DNA of 60,000 nucleotides from Acanthaster planci (lineage: Eukaryota > Echinodermata > Asteroidea > Valvatida > Acanthasteridae), in assembly GCF_001949145.1 (NCBI RefSeq), contig NW_019091356.1, positions 4,243,211 to 4,303,210 on the forward strand, read 5' to 3'. Position 1 is the stretch's first letter; the number at the start of each line of letters is the position of its first letter. The notes below the pieces were generated by a model. It saw nothing but the letters and a program-made list of their open reading frames with translations. It made no database searches and had not been told where the DNA came from. This document shows positions 12,531-24,900 of this stretch, one piece after another. Position numbers and translations under genes: made by a program.

Positions 12531-14859
12531 ACATTATTGATTCTAATTTATGGATGGATATCGAGGTCCGTCTTGAGTCAATAAGGAAACGATAGCTACA
12601 TCATGATAGGGAAGTATGTGAGTTTTGGGATGCCTTTCGGCCATTACATTTTAGTTGACCCGTCGACTGCACTTGCATGTTGGTTCTCTTACTTTCTGAG
12701 TAGAAATACATGTATATCATCGAATGCCGTTCGTGCTTTTTTGGTGGAAAGAAATTCAATCTGCAAGCCGTTTACATCTCTGCGAGCCAGTGGCCAAATC
12801 AACAAAACAAAGAGAAAGCAGATCGTGCAGAATCAAGGCAAACATACAGCCGGCTGGGGGAACTTACAGCAAACAGGTGGCAAGATGGAAGCAGGTAATG
12901 GTACACAAAATGCCGTTGCATTTTGGACGTCCCTGAGGTTCACAGTTAAATGTCATGACCACCCCCCCAAAAAAGATACTCCAGCAACCATCCGGTGTGG
13001 ACGAGTACACAATACTGTTGGCACATTGCCAACACGTGGGAGGAATTTCCAACCAGACCTACAGACAAGTATTCTCTTCGACCGGTACCGAGCTCTGGAG
13101 CATGGTGTTCGCAATCAAACAGACTGACTTGATAAATTAATCCGCTGATCCCATTGGACGGGCATGGAATCAAAAAACAGAATTGACGGATGAGAACGTG
13201 AGATAAATAGTTGCCATTTGCCAAACACGGTCTGACTTGCCCGCAGTACCTCTGTGCTCGTGCTTACCCCCCCCTGCCATCCTCTCCGTCATAATATTCA
13301 AGTCATTTATCATCACTATGCACTACTGCAAGGAGAATCCGATGACCTGGTGTACCGAGCTATGAATTTTTCAGGGACTCCTAGCGCCTTGGAAAGAAAA
13401 CAAGCTATGTATTTTACATCGCTGTCACCAGAGATGCATATTGACAGATGGAGGTATTTTTCTCCAGTGCATCATTGAGGCAAGGGGGATACAGCTGGAT
13501 AGAGGAACATGCAATTCCAAGTGCGTGATGGAGAAGATAAATAATTAATAAGCAGAGGCCATGTGTTTTGTTGCACGAACAATTGGCTGAGGTGAAGGTT
13601 TGAATCATTATGCGGTGCACAATTCTTTCAAAGTGTGAACATTAATAACAAAAATTAGATATGGTGGGTAGTTTCCAAGACGACTTGTCACGATGAACTT
13701 TCAGGCATTTTAAATAGCACCTGAGAAAAAGGTGCTAATTTGCTTTGTGCAAAACGAGATTGTCGAAAATAAAGATCATAGAGGTAAGAGTAAACACGTT
13801 TAACAGTGTTCGAATGTCTTCGTAGTCTAGAACGATTCTATCGGGATCGACACTCCAATCTTCAGGCCCACTTTTATACTTGACATGTTCAAAATGTAAG
13901 CTTCTGTATAATGTTGTTACAAATCGTGAATAAACAGTGTTCTTAAGAGGGAGCTGGAATTCAGCGACATGAATTTCACCCAGGAATAATTGAGTTCGCA
14001 GGCTAGAAAGCTTGGTACGATGCTTTTAGCCAACGAACATCATGAATGCATTGTTTACACTCCATCGAATTTGCTTTGATTGTTAATCGAATCCAGCGAT
14101 TCTGAAAGTGCCTGGCAAACAAAGCGTACCACTGGTTATACGTCTTCTGAAAGTCGCGGTTTTCCAATTTTCTATTACAGACTCGCGGACGTGGGCAAGG
14201 ACAGCTAAAATAACTTGATGTAGTTCTGCAGTTTTCAAGTGCCAAAGTAATTGCTGATGTAGACTGACAAAGGGTTTGTTTACCCTTGTGTAAAGAGTCG
14301 CGGTTGTTACAACGCTAAATGCGTGCGCTCCTGTAAACAAACTCCACTTTTGTTTGGTAACAATAATTTGTGTTCTTCATCCAGGGCAAAAGTGAGGACA
14401 ATCCTGGCCGGATAACACAAAACATTTATCATGATTGCTTGGTACGTCTGACCACAACTGTCAGTACGCAGTGATTTTATCAAGTATTTAAGCGGCCGTT
14501 CTCGTTTCCTGTTAATTTTGGTTGATTTAAATGTGTTTATTCTAGAAGGAGCACTAGGTGTCTAGCTTCTCATGATTGCAGACTCAGTTTTCCCCCCGTG
14601 AACAAGCTGGACAGTGATATTTATCTTGCTTTGTTGCTGTCGTACGAAGTCGAAGGATGTGAAATCCTTTGGCATGACAGACCTATCCAATGGCGGGCGA
14701 TGTTTCATCTCTGTAGTTCCGATTGTAATCAATCGTCGTACCTCAATAACACGTCACTTAATCTATGAATGTGATCAAACCAAACAGTTTTATGTGAAAA
14801 AGCACAATTTAGAATAAAGTACTCGATGTTACGCAAGGGAGGATCTACAGTTATACACG

Positions 14860-14888
14860 AGGTATTCTCTATGTAAGGTATTCTCTAT
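14860..14888. repeat. 13-bp direct repeat, 16-base period
   Basis: AGGTATTCTCTAT occurs at 14860-14872 and again at 14876-14888, separated by GTA. A short replication-slippage-type duplication. Confidence 0.8.
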
Positions 14889-15641
14889 AGCTGGTAAAAA
14901 ATCCGAATCTATTGTACCGTTGCTTATATGATTTGTCTTGAAAGTTCCCTGGGAAGGAAAGTAGGTCATTAAGTAGGTCTAATGTTTCTCTCTTTCATTA
15001 CATGAACATGCAAGTTAAACTTGGCCGTTTGACCTGTACGTACCCAACATTTGACAATATTACGAGCATCCTTATCTAAGCAAGCGATACCGTGCACGAT
15101 ATGGGGCCGATGGATACCCCCCACATGTCCAATCCCTATACACACTTTAGACTCTTGTTACCAAACACATCCCCCAGAAGTCTGTAAAGAATTCCTGAGA
15201 TTTCGATCAAAAAATGACCCACACAAAGGGAGGGGGGTTCTCTCCGCCCCATATCTTGCATCATATGAAGCGAGCGATCAAGCTAAATTAGTCTGGCACC
15301 TTTGACGTTGAAACTTGCTTCACATTGATTGCCACATCCCCTTTGGGGAACGTGACAATGTCGGCTGAGCGGATATGGCAATATCTATACGATGTCAATT
15401 CCGCATGATATTGAAACATTCATTTCAACAACAATGGTAAAGTCCAGGTAGTGCCACGCATAACGGCCGAGCAAGTCAATCACAGTGCCCGATGGGATGT
15501 GTATACCCTTCCCCGTTCATTGGTAGGGTAATAAGCCCACCCGCCTTTTTAGAGCGTAACCGAAGAACTCGAATAGGGAGCTCGACGAGCCAAGAGCGTG
15601 ACAAGTTGCCGAGACATGGCCGTGTGTGAAGAGATACTCAC

Positions 15642-15669
15642 GGGAGACGGGAGGGGCGCGGGAGGGGGG
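15642..15669 (+). other. G-quadruplex-type G-run cluster
   Basis: At least four runs of three or more G are separated by 1-4 bases (GGG, GGG, GGGG, GGG, GGGGGG), meeting the usual G3+ N1-7 pattern. It lies about 2.7 kb upstream of the candidate receptor promoter. A role is not indicated. Confidence 0.6.
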
Positions 15670-16300
15670 AGAGCATTATAACCTCTCCTCTTCTCAACAA
15701 TGTTTTTCTTATTAATCTCGAAGCTTATCTAATATTGGCCTAGTTAGAATATCCCACGTGCCTCTGAACATCCTCAAAGCGTCTTTGTTACTCCGTGGCA
15801 TGGAAGTAGTACATTATGTGAGCAGTTCATCCTTCAATGATCAGAAGAAAGCAACCGGTCGTCTTCTATGTTGTTACGTCCCGTTTAACTAATCTTGGGT
15901 AAGCATGCGGAGTGTAACTTAGAAATGGGCATAGGTCAGAGTGCATGCGTCAAATTTTGATGAGGCGGAACCAAAACAACAAAAACAAAAAACAAATTGA
16001 CATGTAATGAAAAAAATGAAATGACAAAATGAATTCAAATGAAAAATGTAGGAAAATGAAATTACATGGCAGAATTTTCTCATTTTGGATGTTTTCATTT
16101 TAATGTTTACGTTTAAAGAGCTCGTCATGCATTCGTAAAAATAGTCCTTTAGGGAATTTTAGTTGAATTTAATTGCCGAATTATTAAATTAAAATTTAAA
16201 TACCACACCCAAAAAAATAATCAGAGGTAAAAATTTTGTCTACTGTTTGATTATCTGGGGTGGAAAGTGAGACAGTAACATTTTGGGGATCTACCCAGTA

Positions 16301-16319
16301 AGTAAATAAATAAATAAAA
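16301..16319. repeat. TAAA microsatellite
   Basis: About four tandem TAAA units in AT-rich non-coding sequence. Confidence 0.8.
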
Positions 16320-17847
16320 GTGGAAACGTCTGTAGAGATTGAAATGTTGATTTGAATAGTGCTTGGTGCATGCACGAGGTGTGCATTTTTATCTCTAATT
16401 TCTTTTTCAATAGACCTTTTTGAAAATAAGGCGATGTCATTATCGTCACGCCGTGCTTTCGTATCTGCTGTGCCTCTATACAAAGACCCCAAGGGGGGTC
16501 TGTCTCCTGAGGGTTTTCTCTCGGTTTACTAGTAATTTACTGGTCCACTTCATTCTTTGCCTGTGGAAGCCGACAGCATTTTCTCGGAGGAATGTGATGT
16601 ACTCAGCTTCAGATATGAAGCATACTCATTATCCAATCATGTTAATGGAATCTTTTAGTCCTTGTAAAATGGATTTCCGTCAATTGGATACGCCTTTTGA
16701 AATACATTTTGCCTATGCTAATTTATTTTCGGTTCTGTTTTCGATTCCGAGTCACTGATATATACCAGGGGCGCAAATACAGTCTTTAATTTGGCATTAA
16801 TTGGACATCATAGCTTTCATTTTGAAGGAAGCAGGTATTTATACCGGTCTAAAGTTTATTTATTGGACCAGATTCTGCATTATCGTTTCCTTTATTCAAA
16901 CAATGAACCATTCGACAGAAGTTTGTTCAGATTGCAGTCCTTTAACCAAGTTGCTAGCAAAGGGAGTAGTCCATGTTTATATGCCAAAAGATAAGGGTTT
17001 ATTTTTGGATAGGGAAGGTCAAAGGTTGAGCACTTACTCCACCTTTCCGATAATTAATGTTTGGATCCAAGAGCTTTGCCCCATAACAATGTTACTAGAA
17101 TATTGCCATGCAGATTTTTTATAACTTTACTTCGAAATATGAAACCCTTCTGAGATAAAACCCCCAAAGATTCTTATTTAAACTAAATGAAGACACCTTT
17201 CATTTTACCAAGTTTAAGGTTCTCTAAAACAGACTAAATTCTCATGCCAAAAATATTTACAGCTACGATATTTTATATCTTCTGCCTTGAAGATTGAAAG
17301 AAACTTTAGGAATGGACGAGTTTAGAGAAAGCTGACTTTTGCAATACTTTCATGTAGGCTTTTCGTTGAATTTAGTCTTTGTTAAGAGGACCACAAAGTT
17401 AACGACCATACAGTCCTCCCTGAGTTCGAGAGAGTGCGTTTGCCGTCTGTCGGCTGGGAATTGGGTTTCCCCTTCAAGAAATTGAATTTGAAATACTGAG
17501 GAAACCTTTGGAGCGTTTTGAGTTTCAGACGATATTTGGTACGGAAAGTTATCAAGTTTTCCCGAGATATCAACCGAGGCTGTGGCGAACCAGCGTCCAT
17601 CGATTGTAGCGAAAATGAGGGTTATGGCGGGGGGAGGGGTCGTGATTTGGTTGTACAAATCAATGTTGGTATCGACCCACGCTTGTGTTATTCCGAGGGT
17701 GTCTGAATGTGCCCTCTGCAGTTCTCGCTGCGGACACGGGCACAGTACGCTGTAATTTAAGTTGCAACTCGCAAAGCGGTGTGGAGGAGGTACACGTTTT
17801 CTTTAGGTTCTTGTGCTTCTTGTATACGGTGCTACCAACAACCTATG

Positions 17848-17879
17848 TAAATATGCCCTAGCCTAAATATGCCCTAGTC
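17848..17879. repeat. 16-bp tandem pair
   Basis: TAAATATGCCCTAGCC is followed directly by TAAATATGCCCTAGTC, one difference in 16 bases. It lies about 450 bases before the candidate receptor TATA box. Confidence 0.8.
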
Positions 17880-18321
17880 TAAAATACATGAGCAGCTTTG
17901 TCTCGTACTTGGGCAGCTATATTCTTCACATCTCTTCCCCTTCATGATTTTTTTTCAATAATTAAATGAACGAAGCTGAACAAAGCCTCTCAAAGCAGCA
18001 CAGGCGATGTGCACATGACATAGCCAAGTTTTTTTAATTTAAGCACTTCTCCAGAAAATTTGGATAGAGAAGAGCGAGGATATAATAATTACTTCTTCAT
18101 TATCTTAGCATTGATTTCGTTAAAATACCAGTAAGCTGTACAAAATCTCAGATCTTTTCAAGAAAGCTGTTTTAAATTTCTGACTTTCCCTGATTTATTA
18201 ATGGAGGGTTTTTGTAATAAATTCGACGACACGTCAGTTGGTACAGTGCAATCATTTGCACATGCGCAAAGACCTTAACGCCTTGATGTAAACATAATTA
18301 TCTTCAAGGGCAGAGTACAAG

Positions 18322-18328
18322 TATAAAA
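18322..18328 (+). promoter_or_regulatory. Candidate TATA box of the receptor gene
   Basis: The string TATAAAA lies 656 bases before the start codon, and an initiator-like CCAATATT sits about 30 bases downstream (A at 18353). The spacing fits a core promoter. It competes with the possibility that the leader is spliced from further upstream, because several ATGs lie between this box and the chosen start. Confidence 0.4.
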
Positions 18329-18352
18329 AGTGGCATTGTAAATTTTTGCCCC

Positions 18353-18977
18353 AATATTATACGGAAGTAAACAAAGTCAAATGCCTCGCATATGGGGTGT
18401 AAATAAAGGAGAGATAGTCACCAGAGATATCCCATAATTTTTTTGAAGGATGCCTATCTTTGGAATTACTTGGAGAGTTCGAACGTAGGCGATAGATGCA
18501 AAACATGATCGTCCCAATTCAGCTAGTCAACAAAAGTTCCTCAATTTTTCCTAGTTCACGTTGCAATCTACATCGTCATTTCTTTCTTGCTGGAGGCTGC
18601 TTTGCAGCATTGAATGCGATTGTCAGGACCAAATTCCCGGTTTAAATGTCCCATTGACACGGCCCATTGATGAGTGGCGTCCCGCACGCTCCACTGCCTT
18701 GCTGGGACACCCTGACCTCGCCGATATTTTGCAAATCGGAACAAAGTACAAAAGCGACCAGCATTCGCTGGTGTTTTGGGCGCCATTGCCGCATTCGTAT
18801 AGTTGGTTTTTGGTGGAATTGTCTGAGCCCACGCGAGTTTCTGCTGTCGTTTGTGCGGGTTGGATCCAAGTGATCCGCTCCCAGTTCCAACCCGCTGCCA
18901 GAGACCTTGCCTGCAGGAATCAATTGTATGATCACATTTTAACAAAGGATTTTATTCCAAGTTCGGTAGAGGAAAAC
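18353..18977 (+). other. Probable 5' untranslated / first-exon region of the receptor
   Basis: This stretch precedes the start codon and is locally CpG-rich (about 18640-18910), as expected of a promoter-proximal exon. It is fortuitously open in several frames on both strands (up to 159 codons), none resembling a known protein. It holds at least eight ATGs, which would be unusual for an unspliced leader. Two good acceptors, tttttcctag (ending near 18552) and tgctttgcag (ending near 18608), suggest the true exon may begin at one of them, fed by an upstream non-coding exon. Confidence 0.45.
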
Positions 18978-18995
18978 ATGGAGGCCGTATTAATG
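18978..18995 (+). CDS. Receptor exon 1: start codon and first six residues (MEAVLM)
   Basis: Exon 2 opens in the middle of a hydrophobic signal-peptide core (VLIVSLVGVS) right after an acceptor AG, and has no in-frame ATG before the upstream stop, so a phase-0 exon carrying the start must lie upstream. Here an ATG with strong context (aaacATGG) encodes MEAVLM and runs straight into a consensus donor (gtaagt at 18996). Joining the two gives a textbook signal peptide with a V-Q-A cleavage site after residue 22. The choice rests on phase, Kozak context, donor strength and peptide quality. A weaker rival start is at 31439. The following intron is 13,932 bp. Confidence 0.75.
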
Positions 18996-21900
18996 GTAAG
19001 TCTTTATTTGTCAACGACCGGGAAACACGTGTATTTATAACATCCCAAGGGCGACAAATAATCACTCGTGATGTGAGGCTGAAATTCCTTAACGGCTATC
19101 ACATATACCGTAAAGGGTTGATGAAATGGGATCTGAAATGTCAGATATGGCAAATTCATCAACATTGTGACGTATACAATTGCACGCAGCAAACATAAAG
19201 AAGAAGCTCACTTGAGGATGGCGGCTGATGGAAAAAATTCAAATGTTTAATTTAATTTATCGCGGGCTGGTGTAAGACGTATGTCAATAGAAACGTGAAT
19301 ATAGTGCATGATATGATGTTGAATTCGGAGTTTATCATCCGCACTTATCTGTCCTCATGTCGACTATGATGCTGAGCACACCGAATCAAACATAACTAAA
19401 ACAGCTTTTAGTACCTAATACAATACACTGCCTGAGATTCAGAACAGATAGCGTGGTTTCATTACGTCACAGCCATTAGAAAACTCTTAGCTAAGCGGAA
19501 TGAATGTACAGTTGACAATTCGCGGTTTAGTTTAACTTGGGCACACATTGTTGTGCAAATTACCTTCTGGGACAACGGTAACATGTGGAAATGGTAAATA
19601 GTGTAATCGTTATTTACACTGAATCACAGCGGAATTTACTAGATATTTATTACGTAGACAGGTATGGCGTGGAAAACACTTGGTAATGCGCTAGTTTCTG
19701 TTAATTTCATTATTTTTTTTCTTAACAGAAACAAAGACAAAAAAACCCAAAAAAGAAGAGAAAAAAAAGGACCGGGTGTCTTAGTGACTGAGAGTGTTTG
19801 TTCATCAAAACCGTGCACCGCGTTCCTCTTCGTGCTAGGTTATTCGACTTGCTGTTACTCAATTCTGTTAATACTAGAACCTTTTATAGAACAACCCTGT
19901 GACAGATGCGGCCTGACCAAAAGGATCCCTCCCTGGATATCTTCAGGCATTTTTGTAGTGGTATGGACAAACTAATTTACTAGGATTTAATGAGGTTGTG
20001 TTGGTCGTCGGCATGGTGAAAATTGGACACCGTGTCTGGTTATGCTTTGCTAGGAGACAAGCTTTTCATCACTCGCTTGCTTTCTCTGATATCTCGCGTG
20101 CCGTCAAACTGACTAATATGACTTATGGTTTTGCTGGTTTTTTTTTTCAAAGCGTCCCTGCCTTTTTGAATCATTAACGACTTCGTCATTTGCATTGAAA
20201 TGATATTTTTAATTTATCAGTGCGAAAATAACTATGCCACTCTTGCTTTGCAATAAATTATTCAATGCTTTTGCCTTTGACATTGGATAGCGAAAATGTT
20301 GGTTAATTTCTCAAGAACATTGTAATGTACTTCAAGACTTCAATATGCTACAAGTGCAACTAGAGTTCTTTCTATGTAAGCCCGCGGAGGTCTCAACAAT
20401 GCTTGTAAAAATAAGCACGCACAGTTTGCTAGAAATAAACCGAAAAATGTCCGGACCTCAAGTTATCATAAGAAAAATGTATTAGATGAACACCCAGGAA
20501 CAAAATTTAATCCTAATTTTAACATATATTAAACTTAAAGTATCCAAAGATTGTAGTCTAAATCAAGCACAATTTTGATATCGATGCTAAAATATCTATA
20601 ATTCCTATGTAAAAGACATGTACAACACTTGCGAATTTGATGTTAGAAATACATATAGCACTTTGAAACTGTAACATTATTTTTTACAATGGACCCACTG
20701 TTGTATTCTAACTATTTCTGCATTTATTAGTTATGTGTGATATTGGTATCAACCATGATAGATGTTTTGTGCTCGACGAAATACTAAAAAGAGGTTTGGA
20801 GACAAATATGCAAATGGATTCGGTCATGACTGTGGGCACACGTAAGTTTGCCTCAAGGACGACACTTTTAGCGGCCTCCTGCCGTGACAACACGGCATTG
20901 TTGCGGCCTCGGTTGCTGATGGTGTTACTTTGTAAGCCAGATCCAAAAATAGCCCCATTCAAACTAATTCAAAACAGATTTGTTAGTGTTGTGGTCCCCT
21001 TTTGAGTCCGGGAGAGAAATCGACGAGGAATAAACGCCCGCTTGCTATTTTTGACCACGCCATTATTTGCGCTGCAACAGGTTTGGAAGTGAAGGGCCAA
21101 TTCAAGTGAGTGGCGCACGTACGCCTACAAATTGTTGAGCGCTGCCATGTCTGCGCACGAAAATGCCTTCTTATATACCCAAGCTTGGCCGATGACTTAT
21201 GAAGTGTTATCCAGTGTTACGATCCGAGAAACTTCGAACTACTTAAGAGTAGTAATTATTCTAAAACTTGAATTTTCCCCGATGCAACAAAGAAGACAAA
21301 CAAGATAACACTGATTTAAGGAACAAACAAACATTTTTGATTTTAATGAGAACGTTACACTTAGCATGTACAAAAATAAAGGTAACAAGAAACGGCTGAT
21401 TGGAACTAGGTTACTGTGATAAAGAACCAAGAAAATAAACAAGATGATTTTACAAACGAAAGCTTGGCAGGTACAACACTGGACTCCACAGATGGCGAAA
21501 AGCAGATCAGTCCATGACGGTGCAAAATGAGCTGCAATGCGGACGAAGACCACGTGCCATAAGAATGACCGGGCTCCATACGAAACTGCGAGGGGGTGAT
21601 GTCCATCACGAATACGGGACTTGATCATCCCACAAACTGGAACTTGATTCAGTTCACAAACTGTCTCTTCCGGAACAAAATTCAGCTCTGTGCTTCACTT
21701 GGTCTAGACAAATTTGCAAGTGTCGCGCCCCAGACAGCTCACCACCCAGGCTACAATGGTGCAGAAGTCAACAAGTCAAAGACTGCTCATAGCCTATACG
21801 GTAGAATTGCCTTCCAGAATCTCTCTTGGTGCGTGTGCCTCTCTCTCTCTTGCTCTCTCTTGTCCTTGTTGTCTGCCAGGGCCCGTCTTTTGTAGCCCAC

Positions 21901-24900
21901 AACTCTTGTAGAAATTTCTTTTCATTACGTAAGTTTCTTAAAATAGACTTTTAGCATTACTTAATTTTACAAGAAACCTCGGGAACGTACACTGGACAAC
22001 TGGAAATAACGTAATCTTACCGGAAGAATATTCACGACTACAGTGGGGTCATTCACTGTGGCCTGGTGTCAAACGCCGGTCCCACACAGAGTCGTGTGCG
22101 ATACCATTACACTATCTGTTTGTACAGAGACGGTGTGTATATGCATAACACGAGAAAAAGTACCCTCATATAGTATTCATTAAAGATTAAAAGGAAAATT
22201 GCGAGAGAAAATGGTTCAAAGCCAAGACATTCACATCTTTTCTCGTTGTTCAGTCTGAATAGTCGTTTTGAGAATGGTTTACCAGTCGCTGGTTCATGGA
22301 TACGACTGCCTAGATGCCCACTTTTATGGCTTGTCATCATTTATCTCTATCTGACCGTTGTGCCCACCTGTTGCTATCGATTGTCTCTTTCCAGTGTTCA
22401 TCTGGCCCAAACTGGATTTCTGTTATGTTTGTCTTCTGGTACATTGCAGTTGGCTGACCACTCATGAAAAACAGTGTCATGGAATGCGTAAAAATGCCAA
22501 ACTAAATCGTTTTAACGATTTGTGTAATTTTGGACTTCAAGAAACAGTCGTTTTTCTGTAATTTGTTTTGGCAGTGTCTGAGTTTTCCGGTCCTAATCAA
22601 AGGCATCAATGCAATATTTAAAACAATTATAGCAGTTTGTATTTCTTTTGTTGAAGAATTGCCTTGAGATTGAACAAATGATGAGTTTAAGGAAATGGTC
22701 CTCGGCGTTTTCTCAATTTAGAGTGATCGGATCCTCGTAGTAGTTTGTACTAGACGTTTGCACAAACGGCCTCAAGGCGGAGTCTGTAATGCAAGACTTC
22801 ACGAGGAACAGTATCTCGCTTGGACTTAGCTGTTAAAATATCAACAGATACCGCAGCTGCGGCTAACTCCCACCGCTGTCTCCGCGAGTTGAGCGGCTTG
22901 ACTTCATTCTCTGTATTAAACATCCTTCCAAATAGACAAATCGCTTAGCGAATGGCAGATAAGAAAAAAAAAATGGAATTGCTTGTCCAGTGGGCGAGTT
23001 TGTACTCACTTCCCTATTTTATGTATCTTCCTTTCTGCTCTAGTTGAACCTGATTTCTCGCTGAGCTTAATGGGAATTTGTTTATCTTAGTTACACGGGC
23101 CCGTGTCGTGGTTTTCTGACCATCACTTTATCTCGCACTACAAAGAAAGGAGCTTTCATTTGTTGATTGATTGAAATGGCCTTTTTTAAGGTGAAATCCG
23201 AAACCATCTGAAAAAATGACCTCTGCACTTTTTGGAGCTGTTTTTTAATGAAATCTAATTTTTATTGCAACAGTCAATGTTGTCTTGGTTCGCTGAGCAT
23301 TCTTTGAATTCTGTCAAAATCAGCCAAAATTAATCCCACGTTCAACAAATTAAAGGTCTGAGAATTTAAGGTGATATATGCAGATTCAAACTGGTTTATA
23401 CAACCAATTTTCTTTCCTGCTTTACAACACTAATGGTACACAACCTGAGGAGTTGTATGTTTCTTTGGATTGACAGGAGCGTCTGTGAAACTGGATACAA
23501 CATAATACGGTATAAAGAGCAGCTAAAAAGATAACAAAGCCTCCGCTATCATATGAAATTTTATCACCCTGCGAATTGCTCAACGGAAAACATCTGGACA
23601 AGTGTATCGTCTGATGTACTAGTTCGCTAGTATGGCAGCGTCTAGATTCCGGTAACGACTCGACTTCGTTTGTCAACTTCCGCTCAAGTGAGCATTCGAG
23701 AGCCGTATGCTCCGGACAAGAATTACTGACAGTTGAGGCTAAAATTTGCACGATGGAGTAAAAAACAAAGCTGACAGGTTTAGATGGACATCAGAGGACA
23801 GGAGGGGTTAGGTCAGACGGACTTCCTACTTTCCTCACTCGGGGAGAACAAGGCGTACGTTTGCTCTCAGAGAACGATACGGACATACGCCCCCAACTTC
23901 TGTAACATTTCTGAGGGTTTTATGGATTTTGTTTCTTTCACCACAAGCGCCTTTTGACTGAAGAGACCCAGAATTACGCGCACGGTTTTCTAATCGATTT
24001 TGTTAATTATACTTCAAATTTTGATGCGACATGTGTTTGACGCCATATACTGTCTTCTGTGAACGCTAGTATACAGTTGAATGGTGTCTTACATTTTAAC
24101 ATACTGTTAGTTTGGCATAATCTTCCAGCACGATATCTCATAGCAACTGTTCATGTGATTAATACGTGTGTTTCAGCTGCATTAAAGGAGCTGATCTCAT
24201 GTTGTACACACGTTTGCTATTATGTTGGAACATAGCATGTAAATTACAATAATGGAGGATACTTGGTTTTCAAGAGATGACTAAGAAGAGGAGAGTCGTA
24301 TTCTGTTGTTTGATTTAGCATCCTGACTGGGCGTCATTTATCGTGAAGAGTTGTGCAAACAGTCTCCACTTTCCACGAGACTCGACTCTCGAGCCACTCA
24401 GAACCCCGGACACATTACGATTCTTGATAATATCGATTACCCGAATACCGAAAGCACCGTTGGTGCTCCTAACCGAAAAGTTTGTATTGACTGTCAGCTG
24501 AAATGTGGGCTTCCGTGCGTCTCTTTGGATCGTGATTCCAGATCGTGTTCGCCAGCTCCCTGCAATACAGCCGGCGGAGTTCCGCCCGTGTATTTACATT
24601 GTCTTTCCAGTGCGCTGGCCAAACGCATTAGGGGGACAAATTTGAAGCGTGCAAGGTAAACCGGCTTGTGTTGATTTTGCGGGAGAGGCAACTCTCCCCG
24701 AAGATTCTACAAAGCCGACATACCATTGCGTACATTGGCCGGTGAATTGTAGTGTAATAATGCACTGATGGTAAGTTATTGGTATAACAACCATGAGAGT
24801 TTAATGGCTTTTTATACATGACAGCAGGGCCTTCAGATGGCTAATTATGCATGACACGTACCTTGACCTTCATATCTATTTCTTTGAGTCATTAGGTCTA

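Larger units (their letters stand above)
6431..18321. other. No recognisable gene; upstream or possible 5' intron DNA
   Basis: No coding exon can be supported. Items seen are a GT microsatellite (10792-10810), a CpG-rich patch with a 9-bp inverted repeat (12297-12530), a short 16-bp tandem duplication (14860-14888), a G-run cluster (15642-15669), a TAAA microsatellite (16301-16319) and a second 16-bp tandem pair (17848-17879). Open frames of 100-174 codons at 12603-13127 and 16801-17124 show no family features and no splice support. Confidence 0.55.

Noticed and set aside
12603-13127. 174-codon ORF with several overlapping frames
   Set aside because: No domain, no splice signals, and comparable open frames exist on both strands.
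18561-19040. 159-codon ORF on the plus strand and a 125-codon ORF opposite
   Set aside because: The plus frame has a TTG start, continues through the exon 1 donor, and both look like accidental open frames in a CpG-rich 5' region.
23422-23751. 109-codon minus-strand ORF with one hydrophobic segment
   Set aside because: A single hydrophobic stretch without a signal sequence, splice support or family resemblance is not enough.
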